Part shown: positions 35,656 through 45,859 of the stretch, one piece after another
Layout: each line of letters opens with the position of its first letter
How positions within the stretch are numbered: position 1 is the first letter of the stretch
Assembly: GCF_003703395.1 (NCBI RefSeq)
Contig: NZ_RDQN01000005.1
Coordinates: 1 to 64,000 of the forward strand
Length of the DNA: 64,000 nucleotides
Reading direction: 5' to 3'
DNA from: Pseudoxanthomonas spadix
Lineage (GTDB): Bacteria; Pseudomonadota; Gammaproteobacteria; Xanthomonadales; Xanthomonadaceae
Position numbers and translations under genes: made by a program
Notes under the pieces: generated by a model
The model's database searches: none
The model's input: only the letters and a program-made list of their open reading frames with translations
Told to the model about the DNA's origin: nothing

Positions 35656-36425
35656 CAGGCCGCCGGCAAGGCGATGCGGGTCTGGCCGTCGAACCGGCCT
35701 TCGGGACCGAAGCGGCGTTCGGCGATCCAGCCGGTGCCATCGTGGGCGATGGCGATCAGCGTGCTGGCGCGGGTGCCGTAGCGCTCGCCGCGGATGAAGG
35801 TGGCCGAGAGCCGACGTTCCAGGTCCAGCGGCACGCCGGTATTGGGCAAGTCCGCATCGGCGGCCAGGTGCTCGTCGGCCAGCGCCTCCCACAGGGCGGC
35901 CGGATCTTCGGCCGGGCCCTGCAGCCAGGCCTGCAGGACCCGGCACAGCCGGCGGGTCTTGGGCCAGGGGTCGTCCAGCGGCCCGTTGGACATGCCATGC
36001 ACGCCCGCGGCCACCACGCGCTGGACCGGTGTCGGCCAGTTGCCGACGTAGTGACACTGCGCGGCGTCGGCCAGCAGCAGGTTGAACGGGGCGAAGCGGC
36101 CGGCCTGGTCGTGCAGTGCGGCGGCGGCGTCGGCCGCGCCCGCGTTGGATTTCAGAAAGTCGGCCACCAGCGCGCCGCGTGACGGAGCACCGGGTGGTGC
36201 GGCCACGCCCGGGTCGCGCACGTTGGTGACCACCGCCACCCGGCCCCGGGGCCCCACGCCGGCCCAACTGCCGCCGGACTGCAGGTCGCGCCCGGCGACC
36301 AGACCGGGCGCCTCGGGCCAGGGCGCCAGCGCGGCGGCGGGGCGGGCGTGGAATTCGTCGCGGTTGCCGGCCAGGACCAGGCGCCAACGCGGGTGGGTTT
36401 TCCAGGCAAGGGCGAGCAGACACAT
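35655..36425 (-). CDS. NRDE (TANGO2) family protein
   Basis: 256-aa protein of the Ntn-hydrolase-like TANGO2 family. Start ATG 36425 (MCLLALAWKTHPRWRLVLAGNRDEF). The conserved Cys at position 2 and the NRDE motif at 21-24 are present, then SGGSWAGVGPRGRVAVVTNVRDP, GMSNGPLDDPWPK, and a C-terminal RASTLIAIAHDGTGWIAERRFGPEG. The bacterial function is unknown; animal TANGO2 is linked to lipid or haem handling. Divergent from mraZ across a 328-bp regulatory region. Confidence 0.88.
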   Translation of the reverse strand: MCLLALAWKTHPRWRLVLAGNRDEFHARPAAALAPWPEAPGLVAGRDLQSGGSWAGVGPRGRVAVVTNVRDPGVAAPPGAPSRGALVADFLKSNAGAADAAAALHDQAGRFAPFNLLLADAAQCHYVGNWPTPVQRVVAAGVHGMSNGPLDDPWPKTRRLCRVLQAWLQGPAEDPAALWEALADEHLAADADLPNTGVPLDLERRLSATFIRGERYGTRASTLIAIAHDGTGWIAERRFGPEGRFDGQTRIALPAA

Positions 36426-36535
36426 GGCGCCATTGTTGGTGGCTTTTTGCGCAATGGCCAGCGGTGGCGCGGGCCCGAGGTGTCCCGTGACAGCGGTCAC
36501 TTCACATCCCCGGCACCCGGCTGAATTCCGGATCA

Positions 36536-36573
36536 GTCTCAAAATTTGAGACGAAACAGCAACTTGTGGATAA
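36536..36573. promoter_or_regulatory. Perfect 17-bp palindrome and consensus DnaA box upstream of mraZ
   Basis: GTCTCAAAATTTGAGAC (36536-36552) is a perfect dyad and a candidate operator. TGTGGATAA (36565-36573) is the exact complement of the consensus DnaA box TTATCCACA. Both lie in the NRDE-mraZ intergenic region, about 70-110 bp before the putative mraZ promoter. Binding is inferred from sequence only. Confidence 0.5.
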
Positions 36574-36643
36574 GGTTTGAACAAGTCTGTGAAGTTTTGC
36601 GCAAGCCATTGATCCGGCAGGTGATTTCCTTCGCCGTGAGTTG

Positions 36644-36671
36644 TTGACAACCCGATCGCCAGTGCTAGTGT
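36644..36671 (+). promoter_or_regulatory. Putative dcw promoter before mraZ
   Basis: A perfect -35 TTGACA (36644-36649), 16-bp spacer and -10 TAGTGT (36666-36671). It is the best promoter in the window and drives the mraZ-to-ftsZ cluster. The MraZ-type repeats start within its -10. Confidence 0.65.
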
Positions 36672-36695
36672 GGGGACTAGTGGAAAAACCGGGGG
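36671..36695. promoter_or_regulatory. MraZ-type operator repeats
   Basis: Direct repeats TGGGG (36671), TGGAA (36681) and GGGGG (36691) recur exactly every 10 bp. MraZ in other bacteria autoregulates by binding TGGG-type repeats with 10-bp periodicity just downstream of its promoter, so this is a likely operator for the dcw cluster. Confidence 0.6.
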
Positions 36696-36753
36696 TTCAG
36701 CGGTTTTTCGTGGTTCAATGACGGCCGGCAATGCAGTTGAAGGGCGAGGGGAC

Positions 36754-37200
36754 GTGTTCCAGGGCGAAACCGCCATCACCGTGGATGACAAGGGCAGGCT
36801 GGCGGTTCCCACCGTCTACCGCGACCTGGTCGCGCGTGCGTGTGGCAATCGCCTGGTGCTGACCTACAACCCGTTCGAGGCCGGTGCCCTGTGGCTGTAT
36901 CCGCAGGCCGCCTGGGAGCGGGTCCGTGACGAGGTCATGGCCATGCCCAACGTCAGGAAGACCGTGCGCACCCTGCAGCAGAAGCTGGTCGGTTCGGCTG
37001 CCTTCCTGGAGCCGGACGGCAACGGCCGGATCACCATCCCGCCCAGCCATCGGGCCGCGGTCGGGATCGAGAAGAAGGCCGTGCTGCTGGGCATGGGCGA
37101 GAAGTTCGAACTCTGGAGCGAGCAGGCGCACCGCGCGCAGATCCAGCAGACGTTGTCTGACGAGGATCTGGGCGAGGAACTGCTCGGACTCAGGCTGTGA
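36754..37200 (+). CDS. mraZ: Transcriptional regulator MraZ
   Basis: Ring-forming DNA-binding protein (two AbrB/MraZ swapped hairpins) that represses its own dcw promoter. 148 aa, start GTG 36754 after GAGGGGA; a longer frame reaches into the promoter and is rejected. Halves: [24 protein letters not shown] (first) and [33 protein letters not shown] (second). Followed by rsmH within 15 bp. Confidence 0.95.
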   Translation: MFQGETAITVDDKGRLAVPTVYRDLVARACGNRLVLTYNPFEAGALWLYPQAAWERVRDEVMAMPNVRKTVRTLQQKLVGSAAFLEPDGNGRITIPPSHRAAVGIEKKAVLLGMGEKFELWSEQAHRAQIQQTLSDEDLGEELLGLRL

Positions 37201-37214
37201 CGGTGGGGGCCCGG

Positions 37215-38342
37215 ATGCGCTCCGACGCGCAGCCCGGCCACCTTCCGGTGTTGTTTGCGCAGGTCATGGACGCGCTGCAGGTGAAGGCGGACGGCATCTA
37301 TCTGGACGGCACGTTCGGTCGCGGCGGCCATGCGCGCGGCGTGCTGGAACAACTCGGCCCGGGAGGCCGGCTGCTGCTGATGGACAAGGACCCCGAAGCG
37401 ATCGCCCATGCGCATGCCGTGTTCGATGGCGATGCGCGGGTGTCGGTGCAGCGCGGCAGCTTTGCCGAACTGGCGCAGTGGGACGCCACCGCCGGCGGCC
37501 TGGACGGGGTGCTGCTGGACCTGGGCGTGTCTTCGCCGCAGCTGGACGTGGCCGAGCGCGGATTCTCCTTCGGCAAGGACGGTCCGCTGGACATGCGCAT
37601 GGATCCGGAGTCGGGCCAGAGCGCCGCGCAGTGGCTGGCGCGCGCCGATGAGGGCGAGATCGCCGATGTGCTGTTCAATTACGGCCAGGAGCGCATGAGC
37701 CGGCGCATCGCCCGCACCATCGTCGCCCGCCGCGCCGAAACCCCGCTCACCCGCACCGCGCAGCTGGCCGAGTTGATCGCCAGCGTGATGCCGCGCGCCA
37801 GGCCCGGAACCGACAAGAGCCGGATCCACCCGGCCACGCGCAGCTTCCAGGCCATCCGCATCCACATCAACCGCGAGCTGGCCGACCTGGAAACGGGCCT
37901 GGACGCGGCGCTGGCGCGGCTCAAGGTCGGCGGACGCCTGGCGGTGATCAGCTTCCATTCGCTGGAAGACCGCATCGTCAAGCGCTTCATCGCCGGCCAT
38001 GCCAAGGCGCCGGCCGGCAACCGCCGCCTGCCGGTGGCGCAGGACTTCATCCCGGCCCTGAAGATCGTCGGCGAGGCGGTGCGCGCCGGGCCGGAAGAAA
38101 CCGCCGCCAACCCGCGCGCCCGCAGCGCGGTGCTGCGCGTGGCCGAGAAGCTGGGAGAGCCGGGGCCCGGGACCCGGGACCCGGGTCCCGGTCACGGCAA
38201 GAGCAAGACGGCTGTGGACCGGCCAGGAACCGGCTCCGGCTTTTCCCGGGTCCCGGGTCCCGGGTCCCGGGTCCCGGCTTTCCACCCCCGAGTCCCGGCT
38301 TTCCACCCCCGAGTCCCGGCTTTTGAGCGAGGCGCGGCATGA
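37215..38342 (+). CDS. rsmH: 16S rRNA N4-cytidine-1402 methyltransferase RsmH with repeat-encoded tail
   Basis: SAM-dependent methyltransferase modifying the base of C1402 (partner of RsmI). Start ATG 37215 preceded by a G-rich stretch; GTG 37197, overlapping the mraZ stop, is an alternative. Motifs: [86 protein letters not shown] and [16 protein letters not shown], where homologues end. The last 60 residues ([11 protein letters not shown]..., FHPRVPA twice) come from heptamer element C. The stop still overlaps the ftsL ATG (ATGA). Enzymatic core complete. Confidence 0.95.
   Translation: MRSDAQPGHLPVLFAQVMDALQVKADGIYLDGTFGRGGHARGVLEQLGPGGRLLLMDKDPEAIAHAHAVFDGDARVSVQRGSFAELAQWDATAGGLDGVLLDLGVSSPQLDVAERGFSFGKDGPLDMRMDPESGQSAAQWLARADEGEIADVLFNYGQERMSRRIARTIVARRAETPLTRTAQLAELIASVMPRARPGTDKSRIHPATRSFQAIRIHINRELADLETGLDAALARLKVGGRLAVISFHSLEDRIVKRFIAGHAKAPAGNRRLPVAQDFIPALKIVGEAVRAGPEETAANPRARSAVLRVAEKLGEPGPGTRDPGPGHGKSKTAVDRPGTGSGFSRVPGPGSRVPAFHPRVPAFHPRVPAFERGAA
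38159..38320. repeat. Heptamer-armed inverted element C (3' end of rsmH)
   Basis: 162 bp starting GCCGGGGCCCGGGACC and ending GTCCCGGC. The left arm is four CCCGGGA-type heptamers; the right arm is four GGGTCCC units, then two 21-bp triads (TTTCCAC, CCCCGAG, TCCCGGC). The core, about 60 bp, starts CACGGCAAGAGCAAG. It extends RsmH by a disordered tail and stops before the ftsL start. Confidence 0.9.
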
Positions 38343-38602
38343 CCCGGGTCCTGCTGTTCATCGTGATCGTGGCCAACATCGCCACCGCCATCGGCGTGGT
38401 GTATGCGCGCCACCAGCACCGGGTGCTGTTCGTGCAGCTCAACAAGCTGGACCGCGAGCGCGATGAGCTCAACATCGAGTTCGGCCGCCTGCAGCTGGAG
38501 CAGGCCACCGTGGGCGAAAGCACCCGGGTCGAGCAGATCGCCCGCGACCGGCTGGGCATGAAGTCGCCCGAGTCGGCCGATATCGTGGTGATCCGCCCAT
38601 GA
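38339..38602 (+). CDS. ftsL: Cell division protein FtsL
   Basis: Bitopic divisome protein forming the FtsQ-FtsB-FtsL complex and activating FtsWI. 87 aa, ATG 38339 overlapping the rsmH stop. Short N-terminus, transmembrane helix 3-22 ([20 protein letters not shown]), then a coiled coil ([26 protein letters not shown]) and [15 protein letters not shown], typical of the family. Overlaps ftsI by ATGA. Confidence 0.93.
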   Translation: MTRVLLFIVIVANIATAIGVVYARHQHRVLFVQLNKLDRERDELNIEFGRLQLEQATVGESTRVEQIARDRLGMKSPESADIVVIRP

Positions 38603-40494
38603 GCCTGCGCCAGGCCATCGGCCGGCGGCTGAACCGCAACGGCGAGCGCCGCGGCGCGCTGCCGCGCAACCGCAACCGCGCACGCTTCAGCCTGCGCAAC
38701 CGGCTGATGCTGGTCGGCTGCACGATGGCCCTGTGCTCGGTCAGCCTGATCGGCCGGGCCGCCTACGTGCAGCTGGTCAACAGCGACTTCTATCAGAAGG
38801 AGGGCGATGCGCGCTTCATGCGCGAGATCGCCATCCCGACCTCGCGCGGCATGATCACCGACCGCAATGGCGAGCCGGTGGCGGTGTCCTCGCCGGTCGA
38901 ATCGGTGTGGTGCGATCCCAAGGAGCTGATGAAGAACCCGGACCGCTTCCCCGAGCTGGCCCAGGCGCTGGGCGAGCCGCTGGACAGCCTGACCCGCCGG
39001 GTCAGCCAGAAGGCCGACCGCGAGTTCATGTACCTCAAGCGCCGGATCAACCCCGACGCGGCCAGGGCGATCGTCGCCCGCCACGTGCCGGGGGTGTATG
39101 CGCAGCGCGAGTACAAGCGCTTCTACCCGCAGGGCGAGGCGATGGCCCACATCCTGGGCTTCACCAACATCGACGACCGTGGCCAGGAAGGCCTGGAGCT
39201 GGCGTTCGACGACTGGTTGCGCGGCAAGCCGGGCCTGAAGAAGGTCATCCGCGACCAGGCCGGGCATATCGTCGAGAACATCGACCTGGTGCGCGCCGCG
39301 CAGCCAGGCAATGACCTGACCCTGAGCATCGACCGTCGCATCCAGTACCTGGCCACCCGCGAGCTGCGCAACGCGGTGGAGGAAAACCAGGCGGCCGGCG
39401 GTTCGGTGGTGATCCTGGACGTGGCCACCGGCGAGGTCATCGCCATGGCCAACCTGCCGACCTTCAACCCCAACGCCGCTGACCTTGGCAGGCCGGACGC
39501 GCACCGCAACCGGGCGGTGACCGACCTGGTCGAGCCCGGCTCGACGATGAAGCCGCTGACCGTGTCCACCGCGCTGGCCGCCGGGGTGGTGACGGCCAAC
39601 ACCCTGATCGATACCAATCCCGGCTACATGGCGCTCAGGGGTGGCTTCACCATCCGCGATGTGCCGCGCAACAACGGCGTGCTGACCGTGGGCGGGGTGA
39701 TCACCCGCAGCTCCAACATCGGCGCGGCCAAGATCGTGGAGAAGGTGCCGGACCAGACCTTCTACGACACGGTCCGGGCCTTCGGCTACGGCAGCAAGCC
39801 GCACAGCGGTTTCCCCGGGGAAGCCACCGGCACGGTGCCCTCGCCCGGAAGCCCGGGCTGGTACGGCACCACCAAGACCACCATGTCCTACGGCTACGGC
39901 CTGAACGTGTCGCCGCTGCAGATTGCACGCGCCTACGCCACCATCGGCAACGGCGGCCAGCTGGTGACGCCGACCTTCGTCAAGGGCATGCGCAACGAGA
40001 ATGCCGTGCAGGTGGTCCCGGCTGAAGTGGCCCGCCAGGTCATCGCGATGATGGAGACCGTGGTCACCCAGGGCGGCGCGAAAGACGCGGCGATCCCCGG
40101 CTACCACGTGGCCGGCAAGACCGGGACCGCGCGCATCGCCGCCGGCGGCAGCTATGCCTCGGGCCACTACACCGCGCTGTTCGCCGGGCTGGTGCCGGCC
40201 ACCCATCCGCGCTACGTGATGGTCACGGTGATCCGCGATCCGCAGGCCGGCAAGTATTACGGCGGCCTGGTCTCGGCGCCGGTGTTCCACAACGTCATGG
40301 AAGGCACCCTGCGCCTGATGGACGTGCCGCCGGACGATATCGACAGCTGGCTGGCGATGCAGGCCAGGGACGAAGCCAGGCGCGCCGCACAGGCACCCAG
40401 GCGTGCGCCAGCCACGGTCGCCGCGCTGCCCAGGCCGTTGCCCGCACCGATCCAGGCCGAGACCGAACCGGCCCTGCCCAGGAGCCTGGAATGA
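38599..40494 (+). CDS. ftsI: Septal peptidoglycan transpeptidase FtsI (PBP3)
   Basis: Class B penicillin-binding protein that crosslinks septal murein with FtsW. 631 aa from ATG 38599. Cytoplasmic Arg-rich tail, transmembrane anchor about 34-55, PBP dimer domain ([22 protein letters not shown]) and transpeptidase with nucleophile S315 in STMK, SSN at 371-373 and KTGT at 507-510. A Pro/Ala-rich tail of about 45 residues ends the protein. Overlaps murE by 4 bp. Confidence 0.97.
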   Translation: MSLRQAIGRRLNRNGERRGALPRNRNRARFSLRNRLMLVGCTMALCSVSLIGRAAYVQLVNSDFYQKEGDARFMREIAIPTSRGMITDRNGEPVAVSSPVESVWCDPKELMKNPDRFPELAQALGEPLDSLTRRVSQKADREFMYLKRRINPDAARAIVARHVPGVYAQREYKRFYPQGEAMAHILGFTNIDDRGQEGLELAFDDWLRGKPGLKKVIRDQAGHIVENIDLVRAAQPGNDLTLSIDRRIQYLATRELRNAVEENQAAGGSVVILDVATGEVIAMANLPTFNPNAADLGRPDAHRNRAVTDLVEPGSTMKPLTVSTALAAGVVTANTLIDTNPGYMALRGGFTIRDVPRNNGVLTVGGVITRSSNIGAAKIVEKVPDQTFYDTVRAFGYGSKPHSGFPGEATGTVPSPGSPGWYGTTKTTMSYGYGLNVSPLQIARAYATIGNGGQLVTPTFVKGMRNENAVQVVPAEVARQVIAMMETVVTQGGAKDAAIPGYHVAGKTGTARIAAGGSYASGHYTALFAGLVPATHPRYVMVTVIRDPQAGKYYGGLVSAPVFHNVMEGTLRLMDVPPDDIDSWLAMQARDEARRAAQAPRRAPATVAALPRPLPAPIQAETEPALPRSLE

Positions 40495-42002
40495 GCCGCG
40501 CCATGGCCCTGTCCGCGCTGCTGCCCGACGTGCCCGCCATCCCGGCAGGGGTGGTCGTGCACGGCCTGACCCAGGACAGCCGCAGCGTGCGCGCCGGTGA
40601 TGCCTTCGTGGCGATCGGCCCGGTCGACAACAGCGCCTCCAGCTGGCACGGACTGGGCTTTGTCGAGCAGGCGCGTGCGCGCGGCGCAGTGGCGATCCTG
40701 TTCGAACCGCCGGCCCCGGAGTCGCTGCCCGCACCAGCCGATGCGATCGCCGTGCCCGGCCTGCGGGCGCGCCTGGGGGCGCTGGCCGACACCTTCTACG
40801 GCCACCCCTCGCAGCAGATGACGATGGTCGGTGTCACCGGCACCAACGGCAAGACCTCCACCGTGCAGCTGCTGAGCCAGGCCTGGCACCTGCGCGGCAC
40901 CGTGAGCGCCAGCATCGGCACGTTGGGCGCGGGCCTGTACGGCCAGCTGCGGCCGACCGGCTTCACCACACCGCTGGTGCTCGAGCTGCATGCGCTGCTG
41001 GCCCAGCTGCACGATGCCGGCGCACAGGCGATCGCGATGGAAGTCAGCTCGCACGCGCTGGCCCAGACCCGCGTGGACGGCGTGCATTTCGACGTGGCGG
41101 TGTTCACCAACCTCAGCCGCGATCACCTGGACTACCACGGCGACATGCAGCGCTACGGCGCGGCCAAGGCGCGGCTGTTCCAGCGCCCGGGGCTGAAGGC
41201 GGCGGTGATCAACCTGGACGATGGCTTCGGCGCGACCCTGGCGGGCACGCTGGCCGGGGACGTGCAGCTGGTCGGGGTCAGCGCCCATGGCGCGACCGCT
41301 GCCCGCGTGCAGGCGCGCGAGGTGGTGCTGGACAACGCCGGGATCGGTTTCGACCTGGTGATCGGCGCCACCACCCATCCGGTGCGCTCGCCACTGCTGG
41401 GCCGTTTCAACGTCGACAACCTGCTGGCGGTGGCCGGCGTGCTGCTGGCCACCGGCGATGCGCCGGCGCAGATCGCGCGCACGCTTACGCAGCTGCAGCC
41501 GATCCACGGCCGCATGAACCGCCTCGGCGGCGTCGATGGCCAGCCGCTGGTGGTGATCGACTACGCGCATACACCCGACGCGCTGGCGCAGGCCCTGACC
41601 AGCCTGCGCGCGCACGTGGCCGGCCGGCTGATCTGCGTGTTCGGCTGCGGTGGCCAGCGCGATGCCGGCAAGCGTCCGCAGATGGCCAGGATCGCGCAGG
41701 ACCATGCCGATGTGGTGATCGTCACCGACGACAATCCGCGCCACGAAGACGGCGAGGCGATCGTGGCCGACATCCTCGCCGGCTTCTCCGACGATGCGGT
41801 CTACGCCGTGCAGCGCGATCGCGCCGCGGCCATCGCCCGCGCCATCGGCCAAGCCAGGGCCGGCGACATCGTCCTGATCGCCGGCAAGGGCCACGAGCCC
41901 TATCAGGACATCGGCGGGGTCAAGCAGGCCTTCGATGACACCGTGCAGGCCCGCATCGCCCTGCAGGCGCGCGCGCCGGACCCTGCGCAGGTGCGGCGAT
42001 GA
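40491..42002 (+). CDS. murE: UDP-MurNAc-tripeptide ligase MurE (meso-DAP type)
   Basis: Adds meso-diaminopimelate to UDP-MurNAc-dipeptide. 503 aa from ATG 40491 (ATGA overlap). Motifs: [20 protein letters not shown] loop [31 protein letters not shown], and DNPR at 414-417, the signature of DAP (not lysine) specificity. A gammaproteobacterial Gram-negative wall is thus expected. Its product feeds MurF, the next gene. Confidence 0.96.
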   Translation: MSRAMALSALLPDVPAIPAGVVVHGLTQDSRSVRAGDAFVAIGPVDNSASSWHGLGFVEQARARGAVAILFEPPAPESLPAPADAIAVPGLRARLGALADTFYGHPSQQMTMVGVTGTNGKTSTVQLLSQAWHLRGTVSASIGTLGAGLYGQLRPTGFTTPLVLELHALLAQLHDAGAQAIAMEVSSHALAQTRVDGVHFDVAVFTNLSRDHLDYHGDMQRYGAAKARLFQRPGLKAAVINLDDGFGATLAGTLAGDVQLVGVSAHGATAARVQAREVVLDNAGIGFDLVIGATTHPVRSPLLGRFNVDNLLAVAGVLLATGDAPAQIARTLTQLQPIHGRMNRLGGVDGQPLVVIDYAHTPDALAQALTSLRAHVAGRLICVFGCGGQRDAGKRPQMARIAQDHADVVIVTDDNPRHEDGEAIVADILAGFSDDAVYAVQRDRAAAIARAIGQARAGDIVLIAGKGHEPYQDIGGVKQAFDDTVQARIALQARAPDPAQVRR

Positions 42003-43486
42003 ACCGGCTTGCGCTCTCGCTCATCGCCCACCTGGCCGGCGGCCACCTGCACGGCGAGGACACCACAGTGGACGCAGTGTCCAACGACACCCGCGCGCTG
42101 CGCAGCGGCAGTCTGTACGTGGCCCTGCGTGGCGAGCGCTTTGATGGGCACGACTTTGTCGCCGCGGCCGCACAGGCTGGCGCGGCGGCGCTGCTGGTCG
42201 AGCACGCGGTCCAATCCGAGCTGCCGCAGGTGATCGTGGCCGACGCCCAGCTGGCCCTGGCCCGGCTTGCCGCCGGCCTGCAGCGCGACCGCAGCGGCAA
42301 GGTCGTGGCGATCACCGGCAGCAACGGCAAGACCAGCGTCAAGATGCTGGTGAGCGCCATCCTGCAGCGCGCCGGCCAGACCTATTCCAGTCCCGGCAAT
42401 CGCAACAACGAGATCGGCCTGCCGCTGGCGGTGATCGAGGCGCCGGACCAGGCCGAGTTCGCCGTCTACGAAATGGGCGCCGGCAAGCCGGGCGACATCG
42501 CCTACCTGACCCGGATCGCGCGCCCGGACGTGGCCCTGGTCAACAACGTCGCCGCCGCGCACCTGGAACGCCTGGGCAGCCTGCTGGGCGTGGCCCAAAC
42601 CAAGGGCGCGATCTACAGCGCGCTGCCGGCCGATGGGGTGGCGGTGATCAACGCCGACGACGCCTTCGGCGAATACTTCGCCGCCCTGGTCCCGGGCCGG
42701 CGGGTGCTGCGCTTCGGCCTGGAATCCAGCGCCGAGGTCAGCGCCCGCGCGGTCATGACCGATGCCCAGGGCTCGCGCTTCACCCTGGTCAGCCCGGACG
42801 GTGAAGCCCCGGTCGCGCTGGCCCTGCCGGGCCGCCACAACGTGCGCAACGCGCTGGCCGCGGCGGCCATCGCGCTGGGCTGCGGGGTGCCGCTGGCGGT
42901 GATCGCCGAAGGCCTGGCCGCGGCCCGACCGGTCGCCGGCCGGCTCCTGGCCCATCGGCTGGACCGTGGCGCGATGCTGATCGATGACAGCTACAACGCC
43001 AATCCCGCCTCGCTCGATGCCGCCATCGCCACCCTGGCTGCCGCGACCAGACAGGGCTGGCTGGTGCTGGGCGACATGCGCGAACTGGGCCCGGAAGCCG
43101 CCACGCTGCACGCTGCCGCCGGCGCCCGTGCCCGGCAGGCCGGCATCGCCCGGCTGTATGCGCTGGGGCCGCTCAGTGCCCATGCCGCCCACGCCTTCGG
43201 CGAAGGGGCGCGCGTGTTCGACAGTCATGCCGCGCTGGCCCAGGCCCTGCAGCACGATCTGCAACAGATCGCAGACCCGGACCCGGGACCCGGAACCCGC
43301 GAGAAGCAGGCGCAAACGCTGTCCGTCGCGCCTGCGCAAGCTGCTGTTCCGGGTCCCGGGTCCCGGGTCCCGGGTCCCGTGCTTCTGATCAAGGGCTCCC
43401 GTGGCAGTGCCATGGACCGCATCGTGTCGGCGCTGCTTCCGGCCGCACCCACGCACTCTTCGGGAGGCACCGCGCATGCTGCTTGA
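41999..43486 (+). CDS. murF: UDP-MurNAc-tripeptide-D-Ala-D-Ala ligase MurF with repeat-encoded insert
   Basis: Adds D-Ala-D-Ala to complete the UDP-MurNAc-pentapeptide. 495 aa from ATG 41999. Motifs: [22 protein letters not shown] loop [60 protein letters not shown] and VLGDMREL. Residues about 426-461 ([11 protein letters not shown]...[11 protein letters not shown]) are a heptamer-element insert between LQQIA and the conserved final motif [15 protein letters not shown]. So the insertion is internal and in frame in the C-terminal Rossmann-like domain. Overlaps mraY by 11 bp. Confidence 0.95.
   Translation: MNRLALSLIAHLAGGHLHGEDTTVDAVSNDTRALRSGSLYVALRGERFDGHDFVAAAAQAGAAALLVEHAVQSELPQVIVADAQLALARLAAGLQRDRSGKVVAITGSNGKTSVKMLVSAILQRAGQTYSSPGNRNNEIGLPLAVIEAPDQAEFAVYEMGAGKPGDIAYLTRIARPDVALVNNVAAAHLERLGSLLGVAQTKGAIYSALPADGVAVINADDAFGEYFAALVPGRRVLRFGLESSAEVSARAVMTDAQGSRFTLVSPDGEAPVALALPGRHNVRNALAAAAIALGCGVPLAVIAEGLAAARPVAGRLLAHRLDRGAMLIDDSYNANPASLDAAIATLAAATRQGWLVLGDMRELGPEAATLHAAAGARARQAGIARLYALGPLSAHAAHAFGEGARVFDSHAALAQALQHDLQQIADPDPGPGTREKQAQTLSVAPAQAAVPGPGSRVPGPVLLIKGSRGSAMDRIVSALLPAAPTHSSGGTAHAA
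43274..43380. repeat. Heptamer-armed inverted element D (in murF)
   Basis: About 107 bp inside the murF reading frame. Left arm GACCCGGACCCGGGACCCGG (short); right arm four GGGTCCC units ending at 43380. The core starts GAGAAGCAGGCG and is partly mirrored by AAGCTGCTGTTCC. Both arms are shorter than in A-C. Outer ends are less perfect than GCCGGGAC/GTCCCGGC. Frame is preserved with murF resuming at LLIKGSRG. Confidence 0.85.
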
Positions 43487-44561
43487 ACTGACCCGCTGGC
43501 TGACCCAGTTGGAGAGCCTGTTCGCGCTGTTCAACTACATCACCCTGCGCGGCATCCTGGCGGCGCTGACCTCGTTGTTCCTGTCACTGTGGCTGGGCCC
43601 GGCGGTGATCCGCCGGCTGGCCCAGTTCAAGGGGGGGCAGCCGATCCGCAGCGACGGCCCGCAATCGCACTTCTCCAAGGCCGGCACCCCGACCATGGGC
43701 GGCTCGCTGATCCTGGTGACGGTGTTCCTGTCGGTGATGCTGTGGGGCGACCTGCGCAACCGCTACGTGTGGCTGGTGCTGGTGGTGATGCTCGGCTTCG
43801 GTGCAATCGGCTGGTATGACGACTGGATCAAGATCGTCAGGCGCGATCCCAATGGCTTGAAGTCGCGCTGGAAGTACCTGCTGCAGTCGATCTTCGGCCT
43901 GGCCGCAGGCCTCTTCCTGTGGCACACCGCCGATGTCGCCGCCGCGACCACCTTCTACATCCCGCTGTTCAAGGCCGTGGCCCTGCCGCTGGCCGGGGTG
44001 GGCTTCATCGCCATCGCCTACTTCTGGATCGTCGGTTTCTCCAACGCGGTCAACCTGACCGACGGCCTGGATGGCCTGGCGATCATGCCCACGGTGATGG
44101 TGGCCTGCGCGCTGGGCGTGTTCGCCTATGCCTCGGGCAATGCGGTGTTTTCTAGCTACCTGCAGATCCCGCAGGTGCCCGGCGCCGGCGAGCTGGTGAT
44201 CATCTGCACGGCCATCGCCGGTGCCGGCCTGGGCTTTTTGTGGTTCAACACCTATCCGGCCATGGTGTTCATGGGCGACATCGGCGCGCTGGCCCTGGGC
44301 GCGGTCCTGGGCACCATCGCGGTGATCGTGCGCCAGGAGCTGGTGCTGGTGATCATGGGCGGGATCTTTGTCATCGAGACGCTGTCGGTGATGATCCAGG
44401 TCGCCTCGTTCAAGCTGACCGGCAAGCGGGTCTTCCGCATGGCGCCGATCCACCACCATTTCGAGCTCAAGGGCTGGCCGGAACCGCGCGTGATCGTGCG
44501 CTTCTGGATCATCACGGTGATCCTGGTGCTCGTCGGTCTGGCCACATTGAAGGTGCGCTGA
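43476..44561 (+). CDS. mraY: Phospho-MurNAc-pentapeptide translocase MraY
   Basis: Polytopic enzyme making lipid I from UDP-MurNAc-pentapeptide and undecaprenyl phosphate. 361 aa from ATG 43476 after GGGAGG. About ten membrane segments; cytoplasmic motifs [30 protein letters not shown] (Mg/Asp pair), [15 protein letters not shown] and [15 protein letters not shown]. The third Asp motif reads [11 protein letters not shown] where most homologues have a Ser (GDVGSLALG). The next gene is ftsW directly; murD, which usually sits between, is missing. Confidence 0.96.
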   Translation: MLLELTRWLTQLESLFALFNYITLRGILAALTSLFLSLWLGPAVIRRLAQFKGGQPIRSDGPQSHFSKAGTPTMGGSLILVTVFLSVMLWGDLRNRYVWLVLVVMLGFGAIGWYDDWIKIVRRDPNGLKSRWKYLLQSIFGLAAGLFLWHTADVAAATTFYIPLFKAVALPLAGVGFIAIAYFWIVGFSNAVNLTDGLDGLAIMPTVMVACALGVFAYASGNAVFSSYLQIPQVPGAGELVIICTAIAGAGLGFLWFNTYPAMVFMGDIGALALGAVLGTIAVIVRQELVLVIMGGIFVIETLSVMIQVASFKLTGKRVFRMAPIHHHFELKGWPEPRVIVRFWIITVILVLVGLATLKVR

Positions 44562-45859
44562 TGAACGACCATCGCAGGCAGGCCACGCGCCTGGAATCCA
44601 TCGTCGGCCAGTACGATTTCTGGCTGGCCAGCGCTGTTGCCGCGCTGATCTCGGTGGGCGTGGTGATGGTGGCCTCCAGTTCCATCGCCATGGCCAGTAC
44701 GCCGTTCTACTACCTGACCCGCCACGTCCTGTTCGTGGGCCTGGGCCTGGGGCTGGCCTGGGCGGCCATGCGCATGGAGCTGAAGACCATCGAGAAGTAC
44801 AACCGGCTGCTGCTGATCGGCTGCGTGCTGCTGCTGTTGCTGGTGTTCGTCCCGGGGCTGGGGGTGAAGGTCAACGGCGCGCGGCGCTGGATCAACCTGC
44901 TGGTCACCCGCTTCCAGACGGTCGAAGCGGTCAAGGTGCTCTACATCGTCTGGCTGGCCAGCTACCTGGTGCGCTTTCGCGATGAGGTCAACGCCACCTG
45001 GCCGGCGATGCTCAAGCCGCTGGGCGTGGCGGTGCTGCTGATCGCGCTGCTGCTGGCGCAGCCGGACTTCGGTTCGTCCACCCTGCTGCTGGGCATCACC
45101 GCCGGCATGCTGGTGCTGGGCGGGGTCAACCTGCCGCGCATGTCGATGCCGGTGCTGGTTGCGCTGCCGGGGCTGGTGGCGCTGGTGGTGTTCGAACCCT
45201 ACCGCATGCGCCGGGTGACCTCGTTCCTGGATCCGTGGGCCGACCAGCTGGGCTCGGGCTACCAGCTGTCCAACGCGCTGATGGCCATCGGCCGCGGCCA
45301 GTGGACCGGGGTCGGGCTGGGCAGTTCGGTGCAGAAGCTCAACTACCTGCCCGAGGCGCACACCGACTTCATCTTCTCGGTGATCGGCGAGGAGCTTGGC
45401 TTTGCCGGGGTGTGCGCGGTGATCGGCCTGTACGCGCTGCTGGTCGGTCGCGCCTGCTACATCGGCTATCGCTGCGTGGAGATGCGCCGCCACTTCGCCG
45501 GCTACATCGCCTTCGGCATCGCCCTGTGGATCGGCATGCAGGCCTTCGTCTCGGTCGGCGTGAACCTGGGCATGCTGCCGACCAAGGGCCTGACCCTGCC
45601 GCTGATCTCCTCCGGCGGTTCCTCGGTGCTGATGACCTGCGCGGCGATGGGCCTGCTGCTGCGCGTGTCGTATGAGTTGAGCCGGGCCGAGAGGCAGGTC
45701 GCCCTGCTGCGTGGGGAAGCGGCGCCGCCGCCGGCCGATGGCAGCAAGCCTTCGCCTTCGCCCGCCCCTGCGGCCCCTGTCGCAGCGGCGGCCGCGACCA
45801 CCCGCGGCAGCAGTCGCCTGACCTCGCGCATCGAGCCCACCTTCGAGAGGATCGGATGA
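44561..45859 (+). CDS. ftsW: Septal peptidoglycan polymerase FtsW (SEDS)
   Basis: SEDS-family lipid II polymerase working with FtsI. 432 aa; the ATG at 44561 overlaps the mraY stop (TGATG). Ten predicted membrane segments; signature parts [21 protein letters not shown] (catalytic Asp region), [60 protein letters not shown] and [12 protein letters not shown]. The cytoplasmic C-terminal tail of about 50 residues is Pro/Ala/Ser rich. Overlaps murG by 4 bp. Confidence 0.96.
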   Translation: MNDHRRQATRLESIVGQYDFWLASAVAALISVGVVMVASSSIAMASTPFYYLTRHVLFVGLGLGLAWAAMRMELKTIEKYNRLLLIGCVLLLLLVFVPGLGVKVNGARRWINLLVTRFQTVEAVKVLYIVWLASYLVRFRDEVNATWPAMLKPLGVAVLLIALLLAQPDFGSSTLLLGITAGMLVLGGVNLPRMSMPVLVALPGLVALVVFEPYRMRRVTSFLDPWADQLGSGYQLSNALMAIGRGQWTGVGLGSSVQKLNYLPEAHTDFIFSVIGEELGFAGVCAVIGLYALLVGRACYIGYRCVEMRRHFAGYIAFGIALWIGMQAFVSVGVNLGMLPTKGLTLPLISSGGSSVLMTCAAMGLLLRVSYELSRAERQVALLRGEAAPPPADGSKPSPSPAPAAPVAAAAATTRGSSRLTSRIEPTFERIG

